64,000 bases of DNA from Torymus aiolomorphi (GCA_036365515.1 CM070875.1:91094128-91158127), one strand, 5' to 3'. Counted from the first letter of the stretch, positions 10,705-20,534 are shown. Notes: generated by a model from the letters alone, not told the origin. A program made the numbers and translations.

Positions 10705-12170
10705 TTTGAGATCAATAATTTGACTAGCAACGAAATTGACTACTTAAGCTTTGGTATTGAGTTAACTGCCCTTGCACACTCGAGAGTAGAACAATGACTA
10801 GTGAAGAGAATTCTTAACCTAGGTTGTAATACTTATGCGAGTATAAACGTGACGATGCGCTTGAAGGTGCAACGTTGATTGCGTCTGCTAACGTTCCCCC
10901 GATGAATCAGCTTATGATCCACAATGTTGGCTGCACGAAGTGAAGTTACTGCTAGCGATGAAATCAGTAGCTACCAGCTGCGAAGTCAGCAGTTGAATCA
11001 CGAAAGCATCGAGATCGTTGTCAGCAGTCGAGTTGCAGTCCAGATGACGTATCAGCAGGAAACATTGATACTGCAAGGTCCAAATTATAAGTATTTTGCA
11101 ACTTTAAGTGTTTGCACCCAAGTTCAAACTCAATAGTGATATAATTCCCAAGTTCATTTACAGTTAGTCCAAGTTCAGAATAACTAAAGACAAGTTCAGG
11201 TTAATTAAGGCCAAGTTCAAGTTAATTAAACATTATAAATCAAGTTCAAGCAAAGAAAAGCCAAGTTCAAATTAACTAAGGCCAAGTTCACGAAGTTTAA
11301 ACATGATAACTCCAAGTTCAAACTAAGAAAAGCCAAGTTCAAGTTAACTAAGGTCAAGTTCACGAAGTTTAAACTTAAATAAGATTAGAACGATACTTGT
11401 GTCCAGAAGAGAGGCCAGTGTATCCGTTCGCTCCTTGAGTAGTCCGTGGAAGGACTGGTGTAGACCCCATAGCTCGCACTCCACGTAGGTAGTCCTTGCT
11501 TCGACTTGCGTGGACCCTGTAGCGCTGACACGTGGGTACTCCTTGGCTTGGCTGATGTGGACCCCGTAGCGCAGGCGCCACGCGGGTACTACGTGGTTTG
11601 AGTGATGTGGACCCCGTGCGTGTACAATGCACGCTGGCTGTCCGTGAGTAGAAATGCTGTGGACCCCGTGCGTGTACAATGCACGCTGGTTGTCCCTGTC
11701 TTGATATTAGCCGGTCACCGTACGAACGCGGTGACTTGAGAGCTGGCTTTACAGCCCACGCTCTTGGCTACAAGACAAGATGGCTGCCGGTCACCGTACG
11801 AACGCGGTGACTCTAGAGCTGGCTTTACAGCGCACGCTCTTGGCAATGTCTTGGAGTCGTTAGGTACACACTCCAAGGCGCTTTCAGAAATGGGGAGAAT
11901 AGCAATTGATGTGCTATTTCCCTTTGGAAGCCTTAGAAGGTGGCTTCCGAGTGCGCGCGACGGCGTTGAACGAGAGAGAGAGAGAGAGAGCAACGTACGC
12001 GCGAAGTTAGCAAGCGAGCAAGCTAACTTTAATCGGCACTCACGACCACGAACACTTTGATGCGTACCTGAAAAAGAAGAAAACTAGTCCTACGCCACTC
12101 GAGAGTAGACGTAGGGCGTAGAATAAATTCTCCTCGAATCTATGGTGATGCTGACGTTGCTTCTCCCACG
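10705..12170 (-). other. Repeat-rich untranslated leader of the BEL element
   Basis: About 1.47 kb lies between gag and the primer-binding site, with no convincing protein. It is built of short tandem arrays. CAAGTTCA recurs every 20-35 bp from about 11109 to 11370. A GTGGACCCC unit occurs at 11510, 11557, 11607 and 11659 (period 47-52). A 76-bp direct duplication starts at 11710 and 11786 (CCGGTCACCGTACGAACGCG). A (GA)n run lies at 11972-11990. Such a leader may carry packaging or promoter functions, but that is inference. Confidence 0.7.
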
Positions 12171-12188
12171 ATCCGGCTCGAAGGACCA
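12171..12188 (-). other. Primer-binding site matching tRNA-Tyr
   Basis: On the minus strand, two bases inside the 5' LTR, the element reads TGGTCCTTCGAGCCGGAT. This is complementary to the CCA-bearing 3' end of animal tRNA-Tyr (acceptor CCTTCGA...TCGAAGGA-CCA) as I know it from established tRNA-Tyr sequences. It is the expected start of minus-strand DNA synthesis. Confidence 0.8.
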
Positions 12189-12190
12189 AA

Positions 12191-12510
12191 TGTTTTTGTA
12201 TGAATGAATGTGGATGGATCGGAGAGGTTCAAATAATGAAGCGTTTCGTGTGGAGGTAAAAAATGCAACTTTATTGCTGGTGCCGTCGTGCAGTCGTGAG
12301 CTGCTGCTATCTCTCTTGGCCGTCGCGCGTGAACTGAGGAGCCGGCCGGCGCTACGAAGTGTCGTCGGCGTGTCTTTGTTGAAGGAGGGGCGGTGAGAGA
12401 GGACCGCGTGGAGAGCGCTGATTGGCTGCGCTCTTACTCGAGCCGTATATTGCCTTATAAGGCGTGATGACGTCAGCGTCTCCTCTGTTTGAGACGTTGG
12501 ATCGCCAACA
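12191..12510 (-). repeat. 5' LTR of the BEL element
   Basis: 320 bp, TG...CA, followed outside by AATAA, which matches the AATAA before the left LTR. It should hold the promoter and polyadenylation signals of the element. No core promoter could be fixed by eye. Confidence 0.93.
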
Positions 12511-13099
12511 AATAAAATATCAGTCTTTTCTTCAAAATGAATTATATTCTTCAAAAGTACAAGTCTTAAACTATAAAATATTATATTTTTAAGTTGAAAC
12601 ATGAAAAGTTCAAAAATAGTAAGATCAAAAAGACAGCGGCTGCCCGAACTTTTTACGCTATGCTCAAGGGCGGATTAATACACGCGATGTGCTATTTCGC
12701 CCTTTCTTTTTTGTAAATATAAAATGTTTTGTAACTTACAATGCCAATGCGTGGACATAATTTTGTGGATCTAGTTGTAAGAGTTAGTATAATATTACAA
12801 TGAACTTTGTTCATTTATATAACAAAATTTGAAAAACATAATATATGAAACATAAAAATATCCATGAACGCACTGAAAGCAGTGAAACAGAAATTTAAAA
12901 TAACCTTATAGATTGTTTAATCTGGCATAACAATATTACCTTTTCCTTTAAATTCTAATTTTTTTACATTTTTTTGATTTTATAAGAATTATCCTTTTTG
13001 CGACATCCGCTTCTTTCTTTGTTTGAGTTTTAAGTACTTCTTCTTTTTTGATCGGTGGATATAATTGAGAATCTTCTGACGCTGAAAATCCCGAACAGA
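12511..13099. other. Interior of the inverted-arm element, AT-rich
   Basis: The first ~140 bp (12511-12650) continue the repeat unit that BEL interrupted. They resemble the 4545-4700 region (AAAGTACAA, CTTAAAC/CTTAAGC, AAAAAGACAGCG). The remainder is unassigned AT-rich DNA with no gene. Confidence 0.45.
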
Positions 13100-13640
13100 A
13101 GTATTTCGGAATAAAAATAATAGCACCATTGGAAAGAGCAGGAAAAAATCTATCGATATATGTCTTTAGTTCTTTTTTCAGAGACTTGGTACACGATTAT
13201 TAGCGAATTGAATAGAGCGTGCACTTAAACGTGCCGTACGCACGGGCGCGAGGGGCTCGCGCGGACCCTCGGCGCTGTCTTTTTCATGTTGTTACTTTTA
13301 AACCCTTTATTTCTCCAACTTCTCCAAGATAGGGTTTTGAAGCTTAAGAGTTGTACTTTCCAATGGTGTAGTTTATTTTGAAAAAAAAACATGGCATACT
13401 TTGAGAAAAATGGCTTTCAATATTCAACTCGAGTTTTCGTCCGGAAGAAAGCATTTCGCAATAAAAACAATGGCACCATTGGAAAGAGCAAGAAAAAATC
13501 TATCGATATAGGTACTTGGTTTTTTTTTTCAAAGACGCAGCATACGATTATGAACGAGTTAAACAGAGCGCCTTTTACGCGAAAAAAGGCACCGCGCGCG
13601 CTCGGTGGCCCGTTTCTGCTGGACGCTCCCTTATATAGAT
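13100..13640 (-). repeat. Right inverted arm, mirror of 4362-4880
   Basis: Its reverse complement follows the left arm almost base for base: GAGCGTCCAGCAGAAACGGG, GCGCGCGCGGTGCC, ATATCGATAGATTTTT twice, GCGAGCCCCTCGCGC. Homology stops near 13100, where the inner sequences diverge. Arm length is about 0.5 kb. The arms with their now 8.2-kb interior look like a fold-back or long-TIR DNA element. Confidence 0.75.
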
Positions 13641-14469
13641 ATCACAGGGAGAGCTCGCGGTCACGCCGGTCGAATGTGTTTTTCCACTGTACCTTATATG
13701 TATGTACTTATGCGCAGAATGCAGCTTAGCCGAGGTATAGCCGTTACGGCTGCTGCAAATGCAATAGAACTCATGCACGCAGCGCAATGCCAGATTGCCA
13801 TTGCCGAATGCATCAGTGTTGAGTTTTTTTCTTCTGTTTTTCTCCCTTTCGTAGTATTAGTGTATGTGTGCATATGCCGCAAATATTTTTTCGTAATTAA
13901 GATTTTATAGGTATATGTAGTTAAAAACACCCGTGAGCAGCTATAGGTAATTAATCCCCACCTGTCGTTAGAACTGTATAAAATTTAACTCTGTTTTTTT
14001 TTTTATCGAGAGTAATGAAACAATAGTTTTCCTCATATAATTCCACAGAATTTGACTACCTATACACAAAAATTTCAAATACAAAAGTTGTGGATATCAT
14101 AGAAACAAAACTTTTTTTTTCTTTTTAACGTTTTAATAAATAAAAATAAAAACGATTATTATAATTTCGATAAAAATTATGAAAACCATGTTTTTAATTT
14201 TAAATATGCCTGCAATCATGATACTTTCATTTCATTTTCCATTTTCCTATATGCAATTTGAACATATTAATTAATACTTAATAAATTTTTATGCATCATA
14301 GACTAATTAAAAAGTTATTTACAAAAGTTATATATCTATATATGTAGAATTAAAATGCAAATCTTTTACAAAGAAAAAGATATAAATGTATAAAAGTAAA
14401 TGGATAATTTTTCTTTCAATTTTACTGCAGATGTATTTATGTTTATTTTAATGATAAAAACGATAAAAA
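13641..14469. other. Unassigned DNA with one degenerate 176-bp-type monomer
   Basis: 13641-14020 holds no recognisable gene. About 14020-14160 keeps AGAATTTGACTACC, ACACAAAAATTTCAAATACA and AAAAGTTGTGGATAT, matching the tandem repeat at 1422-2120 in the same orientation. 14160-14469 is AT-rich with nothing visible. Confidence 0.4.
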
Positions 14470-14535
14470 TAAAGTATTACAATTTTTGCAATAATAAAAT
14501 TATAAGGTTCTGCTGAGCATTGCGATCGTGCCTAT
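14470..14535 (-). repeat. Right copy of the imperfect inverted terminus (pairs with 942-1007)
   Basis: The reverse complement begins AGGCACGATCGC and matches the left copy over about 66 bp with one small gap. It faces the left copy, as terminal inverted repeats would. The sequence outside it is unrelated on the two sides. Confidence 0.4.
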
Positions 14536-14664
14536 TATGTAAAAACGAAGTTTCTACATAGGGAGGGGGCGGGCGACGAGCGAAGCGAGGAGCAGGTGTG
14601 TATGGGGGCTGGGGGTTGGCGTGTCGAGCGCAGCGAGACACGCAGGGGGGCTCGGCCCCCCTAG
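14536..14664. other. GC-rich hairpin cluster ending in CTAG
   Basis: The stretch contrasts sharply with its AT-rich surroundings. It contains a 7-bp stem GCGTGTC...GACACGC and, at 14645-14661, GGGGGGCTCGGCCCCCC, a near-perfect hairpin. This is followed at once by TAG, so the unit ends in CTAG before a T. A hairpin close to a terminal CTRR before T is the signature of a Helitron 3' end, here on the plus strand. The helicase remnant next door is on the minus strand, so the assignment is uncertain. Confidence 0.35.
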
Positions 14665-14679
14665 TTTATTTATATGATT

Positions 14680-14805
14680 CTGTAACTGTTCGTTTAATTC
14701 ATCTAATTCTCTTGCGTGTTGTATACTACTCACAATTCAATATACATGTTTTGTACAGGATCCCATCTTAATGGACTAGGTTTTGAATCACCTTGTTCAG
14801 CCATC
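14680..14805 (-). pseudogene. Broken second copy of the small WDPxQNxYIE ORF
   Basis: From an ATG at about 14805 the minus strand reads MAEQGDSKPSPLRWDPVQN and then MYIEL, followed by a stop. In a shifted frame it continues with HARELDELNEQLQNH. It is thus a one-indel wreck of the family seen at 616-879. It lies downstream of the helicase remnant on the same strand, which suggests both belong to one element. Confidence 0.5.
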
Positions 14806-15164
14806 TTATATTTTACTAAATAATAGTTAATTACATTAAGAAAAGTAATTTACATTAAATGTATAATTAAAGTAAATTTTAATTATATTATGTAATTAAT
14901 TATTGTTTTATATTTTTTCTTAAATTATTTTGATCAATTATATTATGATATTATTCTAATATCGTTAAGAAGATCATAATATTAAAATATCATATGAATA
15001 TTTTATTGTATATTTATTAAATTTTAAAATTTGATGATTTTATTTATACCATTATTAGTTTATTATATTATAATCTTATTATTTAAATTAATTATCTAAT
15101 ATTTCTTTTCAAACAATATTTGTTACTTCTATTTTATTTTCAGATTCATTTTGTATATATATAT
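14806..15164. other. AT-rich spacer
   Basis: Very AT-rich, no gene. A short (TA)n run lies at about 15157-15172, just after the end of the helicase remnant. Confidence 0.3.
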
Positions 15165-15626
15165 ATATATATATTATTTGGATTTTTACATCGCGAAAGT
15201 GCTACGTACAATTATCCATAGGAAAATAATTGTTTTTTTTTAAATATTCCTATACTATTAAAACTTTGTCCTTGTGATTTATTAATAGTTATAGCAAATG
15301 CTAATACAATTGGAAATTGTTTTCTATATAAAATGAATGGTAACGATGATGATTCACAAGTATTTAGTGTAATGCGTGGTGTAAATACTTTATTTCCTTT
15401 ATTTTCTCCAGTAATGATTTCAGCTTCAATATTATATTGATATAAATTTGTTATTTTTAATCGTGTTCCATTACATAGTCCATCAACGATGCTAAGATTA
15501 CGAATTAACATAACAATGGCATTTTTTTTTAATTTTATTTCATATGGAGGTAAACCTTCTCGTATATTATTTAACATTTCTATCGGAAATTTAAATCTAT
15601 ATTTTCATTCGTTTGATCTACTCCTT
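15165..15626 (-). pseudogene. PIF1-like (Helitron-type) helicase, C-terminal piece
   Basis: The minus-strand frame from 15577 shows features of the C-terminal part of PIF1-family helicases. Near its start is GLPPYEIKLKKNAIVMLIRN, then DGLCNGTRLKI, and then AFAITINKSQGQSFNSIGI, the conserved helicase motif around TxxKSQGQ. A TAA stop at about 15210 replaces the codon before LYVALSRCKNP, the usual final motif, so the ending is broken. The upstream part of the same gene lies at 16925-17215, beyond the mariner insertion. Such helicases drive rolling-circle transposition of Helitrons. No Rep domain is present here, so a decayed Helitron is likely but not proven. Confidence 0.75.
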
Positions 15627-15628
15627 TA

Positions 15629-16922
15629 CGAGGGTCATTTGATAAGTACCTAGCCTACAAATGAAAACACCAAAATTTTACAAAAAATAAAATTTATTTT
15701 TCAATGTAGTCTCCTTTTAGTTGAATACACTTGGTCCAGCGGTGTTCCAATTTTTTTAACCCCGTTGAAAAAAATGTTTTCTCTTGGTTTGCAAAATAGG
15801 CCTCCGTGGCGGCGATTATTTCGTTATTGGAGTGGAATCTCTTCCCGGCGAGCGAATTTTTTAGGTTCGGAAACAAAAAAAAGTCGCACGGAGCCAAATC
15901 TGGAGAATACGGTGGATGGGGCAGCAGTTCGTAGCGTAATTCGACCAATTTAGCCGTGGCGAGTGCAGAAGTGTGAGCCGGTGCATTATCGTGGTGGAAA
16001 AGCACTTTCTTTTTAGATAAATGGGGCCGTTTTTCTTCTAACACGGCGTCAAATCGGCTCAATAGTTCGGCGTAGTACTGTCCTGTGACCGTTTTGCCCT
16101 TCTCCAGATAGTCAATAAAAATCACACCTTGAGAATCCCAGAAAACAGTGGCCATCACCTTTCCGGCCGACGGGACCGTCTTCGCCTTCTTCGGAGCAGG
16201 TTCACCGGGTAAGGTCCACTGTTTTGACTGCTCCTTGGTCTCTGGAGTGTAGTAGTGAATCCATGTTTCGTCGACGGTCACGTAACGACGCAAAAACTCT
16301 TTTGGATTGCGATTAAACAGCTCCAAACACTGCTCTGAACTGGTCACACGGATGCGCTTGTTGTCTGCAGTCAGCAAACGCGGCACCCACCTTGCTGACA
16401 GCTTCCTCATGCCTAAAATCTCATGTAGGATATGCCACACGCGTTCTTCTGAGATGCCTACTATCGCAGCTATCTCGTGCACCTTTAATCGGCGATCTGA
16501 GAAAACGATATCGTGTATTTTTGTCACGTTCTCCTCCGTAGTGGCTGTTTTCGGAGCACCTGGGCGTGGATCATCAAAAACCGACGTACGACCACGTTGA
16601 AACTCGTTATACCAAAATTTAACGGTCGCCATCGAAGGAGAAGCATCCCCATACACTGCATCCAAGCGTTCTTTAATTTCACTGCGCGATTTCCCTTCCA
16701 AAAACAAGAATCGAATCACCGACCGATATTGTTCTTTCTCCATTTTTTCAAAAATCAACGGACACATTTGCTTTCACACGCTCTCAAAAATAAACTACAA
16801 CTCCGATCCGGCTGAAATTTCGTCTGTAACCGTTTACAGGAAGATACTGCACTGTAGTGTATTTCTGGTGCGATAGTGGCACCATCTGGCGGTGAGGCTA
16901 GGTACTTGTCAAATGACCCTCG
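15629..16922 (-). mobile_element. mariner transposon, 1,294 bp, complete
   Basis: The ends are 27-bp terminal inverted repeats (15629-15655 and 16896-16922, both starting CGAGGGTCATTTGA on their own strand) with one mismatch that I can see. They are flanked by TA on both sides (15627-15628 and 16923-16924), the invariant mariner target duplication. The element sits inside the helicase remnant and interrupts it. Length, ends and an uninterrupted transposase all fit a full-length, possibly active copy. Confidence 0.95.
15694..16767 (-). CDS. mariner transposase, intact (DD34D)
   Basis: An uninterrupted frame of 357 residues. The Met at residue 9 (16743) gives 349, closer to the 345-350 usual for the family, and is the likelier start. 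The N-terminal third is a paired-like helix-turn-helix DNA-binding region, followed by the linker motif WVPRLL (127-132). The catalytic domain has Asp166 in VDETW, Asp260 in HHDNAPAHT and Asp295 in YSPDLAPCDFF. Exactly 34 residues separate the last two, the mariner DD34D signature. The enzyme cuts the element out of DNA and pastes it at TA, acting in the nucleus. All catalytic residues are present and there is no frameshift. Typical mariner linker and YSPDLAP motifs are slightly variant (RLL, CDFF). Confidence 0.95.
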   Translation of the reverse strand: MCPLIFEKMEKEQYRSVIRFLFLEGKSRSEIKERLDAVYGDASPSMATVKFWYNEFQRGRTSVFDDPRPGAPKTATTEENVTKIHDIVFSDRRLKVHEIAAIVGISEERVWHILHEILGMRKLSARWVPRLLTADNKRIRVTSSEQCLELFNRNPKEFLRRYVTVDETWIHYYTPETKEQSKQWTLPGEPAPKKAKTVPSAGKVMATVFWDSQGVIFIDYLEKGKTVTGQYYAELLSRFDAVLEEKRPHLSKKKVLFHHDNAPAHTSALATAKLVELRYELLPHPPYSPDLAPCDFFLFPNLKNSLAGKRFHSNNEIIAATEAYFANQEKTFFSTGLKKLEHRWTKCIQLKGDYIEK

Positions 16923-16924
16923 TA

Positions 16925-17215
16925 TATGTTGCGTAATCTATACCATAATATGTTACCGTTTTATGTTCAATTAAGTTCAATATTTTATTATTTAATATAT
17001 TTACTTGTTCATTATGTGAATTTAATATTACATTTTTTGAAAAATGATAATTTTTATTAATATTTTTATATATTTTATGACAAACATCATTTGTTTTCCA
17101 TTTATCTGGAATTTTAAAGTGATCAATTTTTCCTTCTCCAATATCTAATAAAAATGATGCAAAAGCATTATCTTGAGTACGAATGTTTATTTTTAAATGG
17201 AAAATTTTAAACAAA
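16925..17215 (-). pseudogene. PIF1-like (Helitron-type) helicase, upstream piece
   Basis: The frame from 17214 reads LKINIRTQDNAFASFLLDIG, then FKIPDKW, then HFSKNVILNSHNEQVNILNN. This is the section of PIF1-like helicases that precedes the C-terminal motifs seen at 15165-15626. The two pieces are on the same strand and separated exactly by the mariner. The gene is cut off upstream at about 17215, where unrelated DNA begins, so the ATP-binding Walker motifs are missing. Confidence 0.7.
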
Positions 17216-17394
17216 AGCCAAATATAAGAATTTTTTAAAAATCTCGAAAATGTTTACGACTGATTTCATCATACTATTATAAGAGTGGTTATATATGGCT
17301 ATTGGCGAATGATACCACTTAAAATAACAATCCAATGCATCAATGAACAGTACCTCCAGGGTGACGTGGAAAACTCTTCGTCTCTTCAACCAAT

Positions 17395-18236
17395 CTTTAT
17401 CTGCCAGCCAAGTATGTATGGGAGATTGGAGGACCACCCCTGCTAAAGTAGCTCTAGACTTCTCTTGTCCTCCCAAAATGCCTTATATTATAGAAAGTTC
17501 AAAATTGAGAAAGAATAATGAAAAATAGGTATGTGTTGGTAATTATGTAATTTTTTTTATATAGGCTTTGACTTTTCGTGAATATCTGAAAAAATTCTTA
17601 TGAATTTTAGAAACAGAAAGAAGGCATATATAATAGTTATCTAATTAAAATAATTTTCGTCCACACGGGTGTAAAGTGCGTAGGTTCTATAAAGTTTTGT
17701 AAGTGTATGTAGAGAGTCAAGGGGCAGTGTGGCAGATGTGCTCACTCTTTGCTGATTGGTAATATTTTCTATTGATTAGCCTGAAAAATAAGATAAGGCC
17801 AAGGTAAGAATTAATAGTTTGCCACACTATCCCTTGACTCTCTGCAGGAGTATGCGAGCTATTGCACCTCTTACGCGTTACTTTATGCCCGCTGGTTAAA
17901 TATTTTTGCATTACAACACGGGCGTAAAATGTAATTTTACACACAAGGTACGAAAAGTTGTATTATGCAGTCAAATTAACTTATGGGTACTTGACTAAAA
18001 TAAATTGATTTGAGTACTTTCTTGTGTTTAATTTGTATAGAAGGATGAACAAATTTGAATACATTTCTGAGAACAGTCATTCAATCGTTTTCGAAAGTTG
18101 GTTGCAATACTTGACTATCGATAATTGATTTCACACCTATCGTTTTTTTTATTTGCAGTGAACAATTTGAATGTACTTACTTAGATATAATTTGTTCAGC
18201 ATATGGTTACTCAAAAAAGTAAAATACTTTTTACTG
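17395..18236 (+). repeat. Diverged copy of the palindrome-arm family (compare 53190-53880)
   Basis: From GCCAAGTATGTATGGGAGAT the sequence follows the right arm of the giant palindrome, in the same order: CCACCCCTGCTA, AATAATGAAAAAT, AAAGTGCGTAGGTTCTATAA, TTACTTTATGCC, TTTCTTGTGTTTAATTTGTA. There are many substitutions. A 137-bp MITE interrupts it. Homology ends at ACTG at 18233-18236, where a different sequence begins. Confidence 0.8.
17710..17846. mobile_element. hAT-like MITE, 137 bp, with 8-bp target duplication
   Basis: The ends are inverted: AGAGAGTCAAGGGGCAGTGT at the left and, on the other strand, AGAGAGTCAAGGGATAGTGT at the right. It has no coding capacity. The related arm at 53945-53965 has the uninterrupted site (GTTTTGTAGGAGTATGAGAG). 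Comparison shows that GGAGTATG (17847-17854) is duplicated as AGTGTATG (17702-17709), an 8-bp duplication with two changes. An 8-bp duplication with CAGAG-type ends points to hAT. Confidence 0.75.
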
Positions 18237-18959
18237 TGTAACGTTGCGAATTCCCTACACAACGCCAAAGTGAATTTTACCCCAAACCAAATTTATCATT
18301 AATGAGCGTCAGGCTTGGGATACCGGCTACCTCCTTTTTCTTGAGACTTCTCCTTCAGGGCCGCACCGACACGAACGACAGCCTCGGGTGGCTGAAACCC
18401 ACGGCGATTGCTGAAAACGCGAGCAAAGACAGAACAACCACACCCGCAAATAAAACTCGCTACTTCAATTCCAAACCAAATGTAGACTTTTATTACTACT
18501 AATTCCGTAATGATTACAATCTTACAGTTGGTATTCGTCCGCTCGCTAACTTTCTTTTGTCCCGACAAGTAATAAATCCGACGCTAATTCGCCTATATTC
18601 AACCACGATCCTAAACTCCGAACTTCTCTCTCCGCGATTCTTTACAATGGCGTCTCTTCGCCACGTAATCTCGCCGCACGCCTATTCCCGATCCACGAAA
18701 CCACGATACTACTTTGACTCTAGAGAGAGACCCGCACTGCTCTCTGCAACGTATGCTCGCCGAACGCGCGCAATTGCAATGAATAAAGGGCCGGGGGGCC
18801 GAAGGAATACGCCCCGGCGACAGCAAAGCAAAGCAAAGCACTTACCGCAAGACTTGGTGAACCAAGGAGAGCCGAGACTAACTCCGCCTTCGACCTGGCA
18901 CGTTTCCTTCTCGTATTTCTCGCTCTCTCTACGCCACGTCCTTGGACCCTCTACAATCT

Positions 18960-19055
<96 letters not shown>

Positions 19056-19820
19056 CCACCTGTCGTAACCGAATGTGCCTGCTGGTCCCTACTTCACTCG
19101 CCGTTTTTACACTCTACCCTGCTCTTACTCACTTTCCCTGCTCTACACTAACACTTCACTCTCTCTACAACCTCTACTCTTTCTTCACTCTCTCTTTCTA
19201 TCTCCACTCGCACTTTGTCACTCCAACTTCCCGTCTTTATCCACGAAACTCGCGGTAGCTACTTTTCACATCTGCACGAAAGCACGGCTCACACGAGAAT
19301 GATGCCAAGATGGATGTCTAGGCGTCTCTTCCTTCTTCTCCGCTCTCCTTCCCTCCTCTTCCCAATCATCCGCGCTCCGTATTGGCTGCCGATCATTCTT
19401 TTCCTTGTGTGTTGCTCACTCTGCATGTGTGTGAGTCCCGCCGGCTCTGTTTGCTCCAACCGGAAGTCGCCATGCTTCTTGTCGGTATGTGATTGGGTCG
19501 CCCGGACTGACGTCACGCCGATTTTCTCCAACTCGTACCTGCGCGCCCTTTATGAATTAATCTTGGTTCAACAAGGGTAAAGTCAGTGGAGGCGCAGCTT
19601 TAATAGCATAGGCGCCTCCACTCTGTACACAACTCCCCCGCGCAGCCTGCTATACGGCTGCGCGTTGTGGTGGAGTGCGCAGGGGCCGCTATCGTATACT
19701 TAGCCTCTCTCTCCTCTTCGCCATGCCGGTCTCGGTACACGGCCGCACGTTGGCTGCCCAGCTATAGCCAGCCTCGCCTTGTCTCTCTCGCTCCGCTATG
19801 TTTCTTCTATCTCTCCCTCC

Positions 19821-19854
<34 letters not shown>

Positions 19855-20411
19855 TTTGTCTTCGCGGTAAGTAAGTGTGGTCGCGATTCACCTCAGCTCC
19901 AGCTACTTCGGCTTTATTTAACCATCTCTGCACTCCTCGGAGTCGAAATTTGTCCAGAGAAAGGAGCCCCAGACGGCGTTCAAGCTACCAGCCCAAAAAC
20001 TGGAGGCATTGCGCTCCTTTTTTATGCGCCGGGGACCTTTTCCTGTACACGCAGACGCTCTAACCTCCAAACGTCATCTACGGTGCGCACCACACTTCAC
20101 GCTTCGCACCGAGCACCCACCACTGCGGCTCGTCGCATCACTGGCTTCACTTAGCCTATCGCCGCCTCACTTCACCACAACTGCATACGCCCGCCGCCCC
20201 GCTGCGTCGCTGCGTCGCTGCAACCCTCAAGCTGCACTGCGAGCAGTGCACCGGCTCGGATGACCATCCGGCTCGCCTTCTGCTTGCTGCCTAGCTGCGC
20301 TTCCCGTCTGCTAGCAGATGAGAGGAGCCAGCCAGCTACGCGCCGTCATATGCTGCATCGCCCACCACCTCACCAGCTGTTTTTGTGAATATAGGTTTTT
20401 TTGCGGAGGTG

Positions 20412-20413
<2 letters not shown>
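18237..20413. other. GC- and CT-rich non-coding region with microsatellites
   Basis: The composition is unlike the AT-rich surroundings. It holds a ~92-bp uninterrupted (TC)n at 18962-19053 and a shorter one near 19820-19853. There is a GGAGGCGC...GCGCCTCC inverted pair near 19588-19620. The long open frames across the (TC)n tract are composition artefacts. The right part probably includes the 5' untranslated region and promoter of the LINE, but the boundary could not be fixed. Confidence 0.45.

Positions 20414-20444
<31 letters not shown>
20414..20444. repeat. (CT)n microsatellite upstream of LINE ORF1
   Basis: Uninterrupted CT dinucleotides for about 31 bp, 90 bp before the ORF1 start. Confidence 0.9.
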
Positions 20445-20447
<3 letters not shown>

Positions 20448-20534
20448 GTAAGGTACGTGTGCCACGCCACCCAGTGACGGCTAGCAACACCACGAGTTAC
20501 GTCACACTGCTTATAACATCCGTAGCTGCCGAGC

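Larger units (their letters stand above)
4931..12510 (-). mobile_element. BEL/Pao LTR retrotransposon, structurally complete (7,580 bp)
   Basis: Two 320-bp direct repeats bound the element (4931-5250 and 12191-12510). Both begin TG and end CA and differ at only four positions by my reading, about 98.8% identical. The flanking bases are AATAA on both sides, a 5-bp target duplication typical of the family. The coding strand is minus: 5' LTR on the right, a primer-binding site matching tRNA-Tyr, a repeat-rich 1.5-kb leader, and gag-pol with BEL order (gag, aspartic protease, reverse transcriptase, RNase H, integrase). Near-identical LTRs mean a recent insertion. Nevertheless the coding region carries two TAG stops and one frameshift, so this copy cannot make a full polyprotein. 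It may be mobilised in trans, or the lesions may have been present in the parent copy. Confidence 0.95.

Noticed and set aside
12171..12188. Fragment of a tRNA-Tyr gene
   Set aside because: Only the 3' end is present, in reverse complement next to an LTR, so it is a primer-binding site and not a tRNA gene.
18557..19302. Overlapping Ser/Leu- and Arg/Glu-repeat frames
   Set aside because: They are translations of the (TC)n microsatellite in several frames on both strands.
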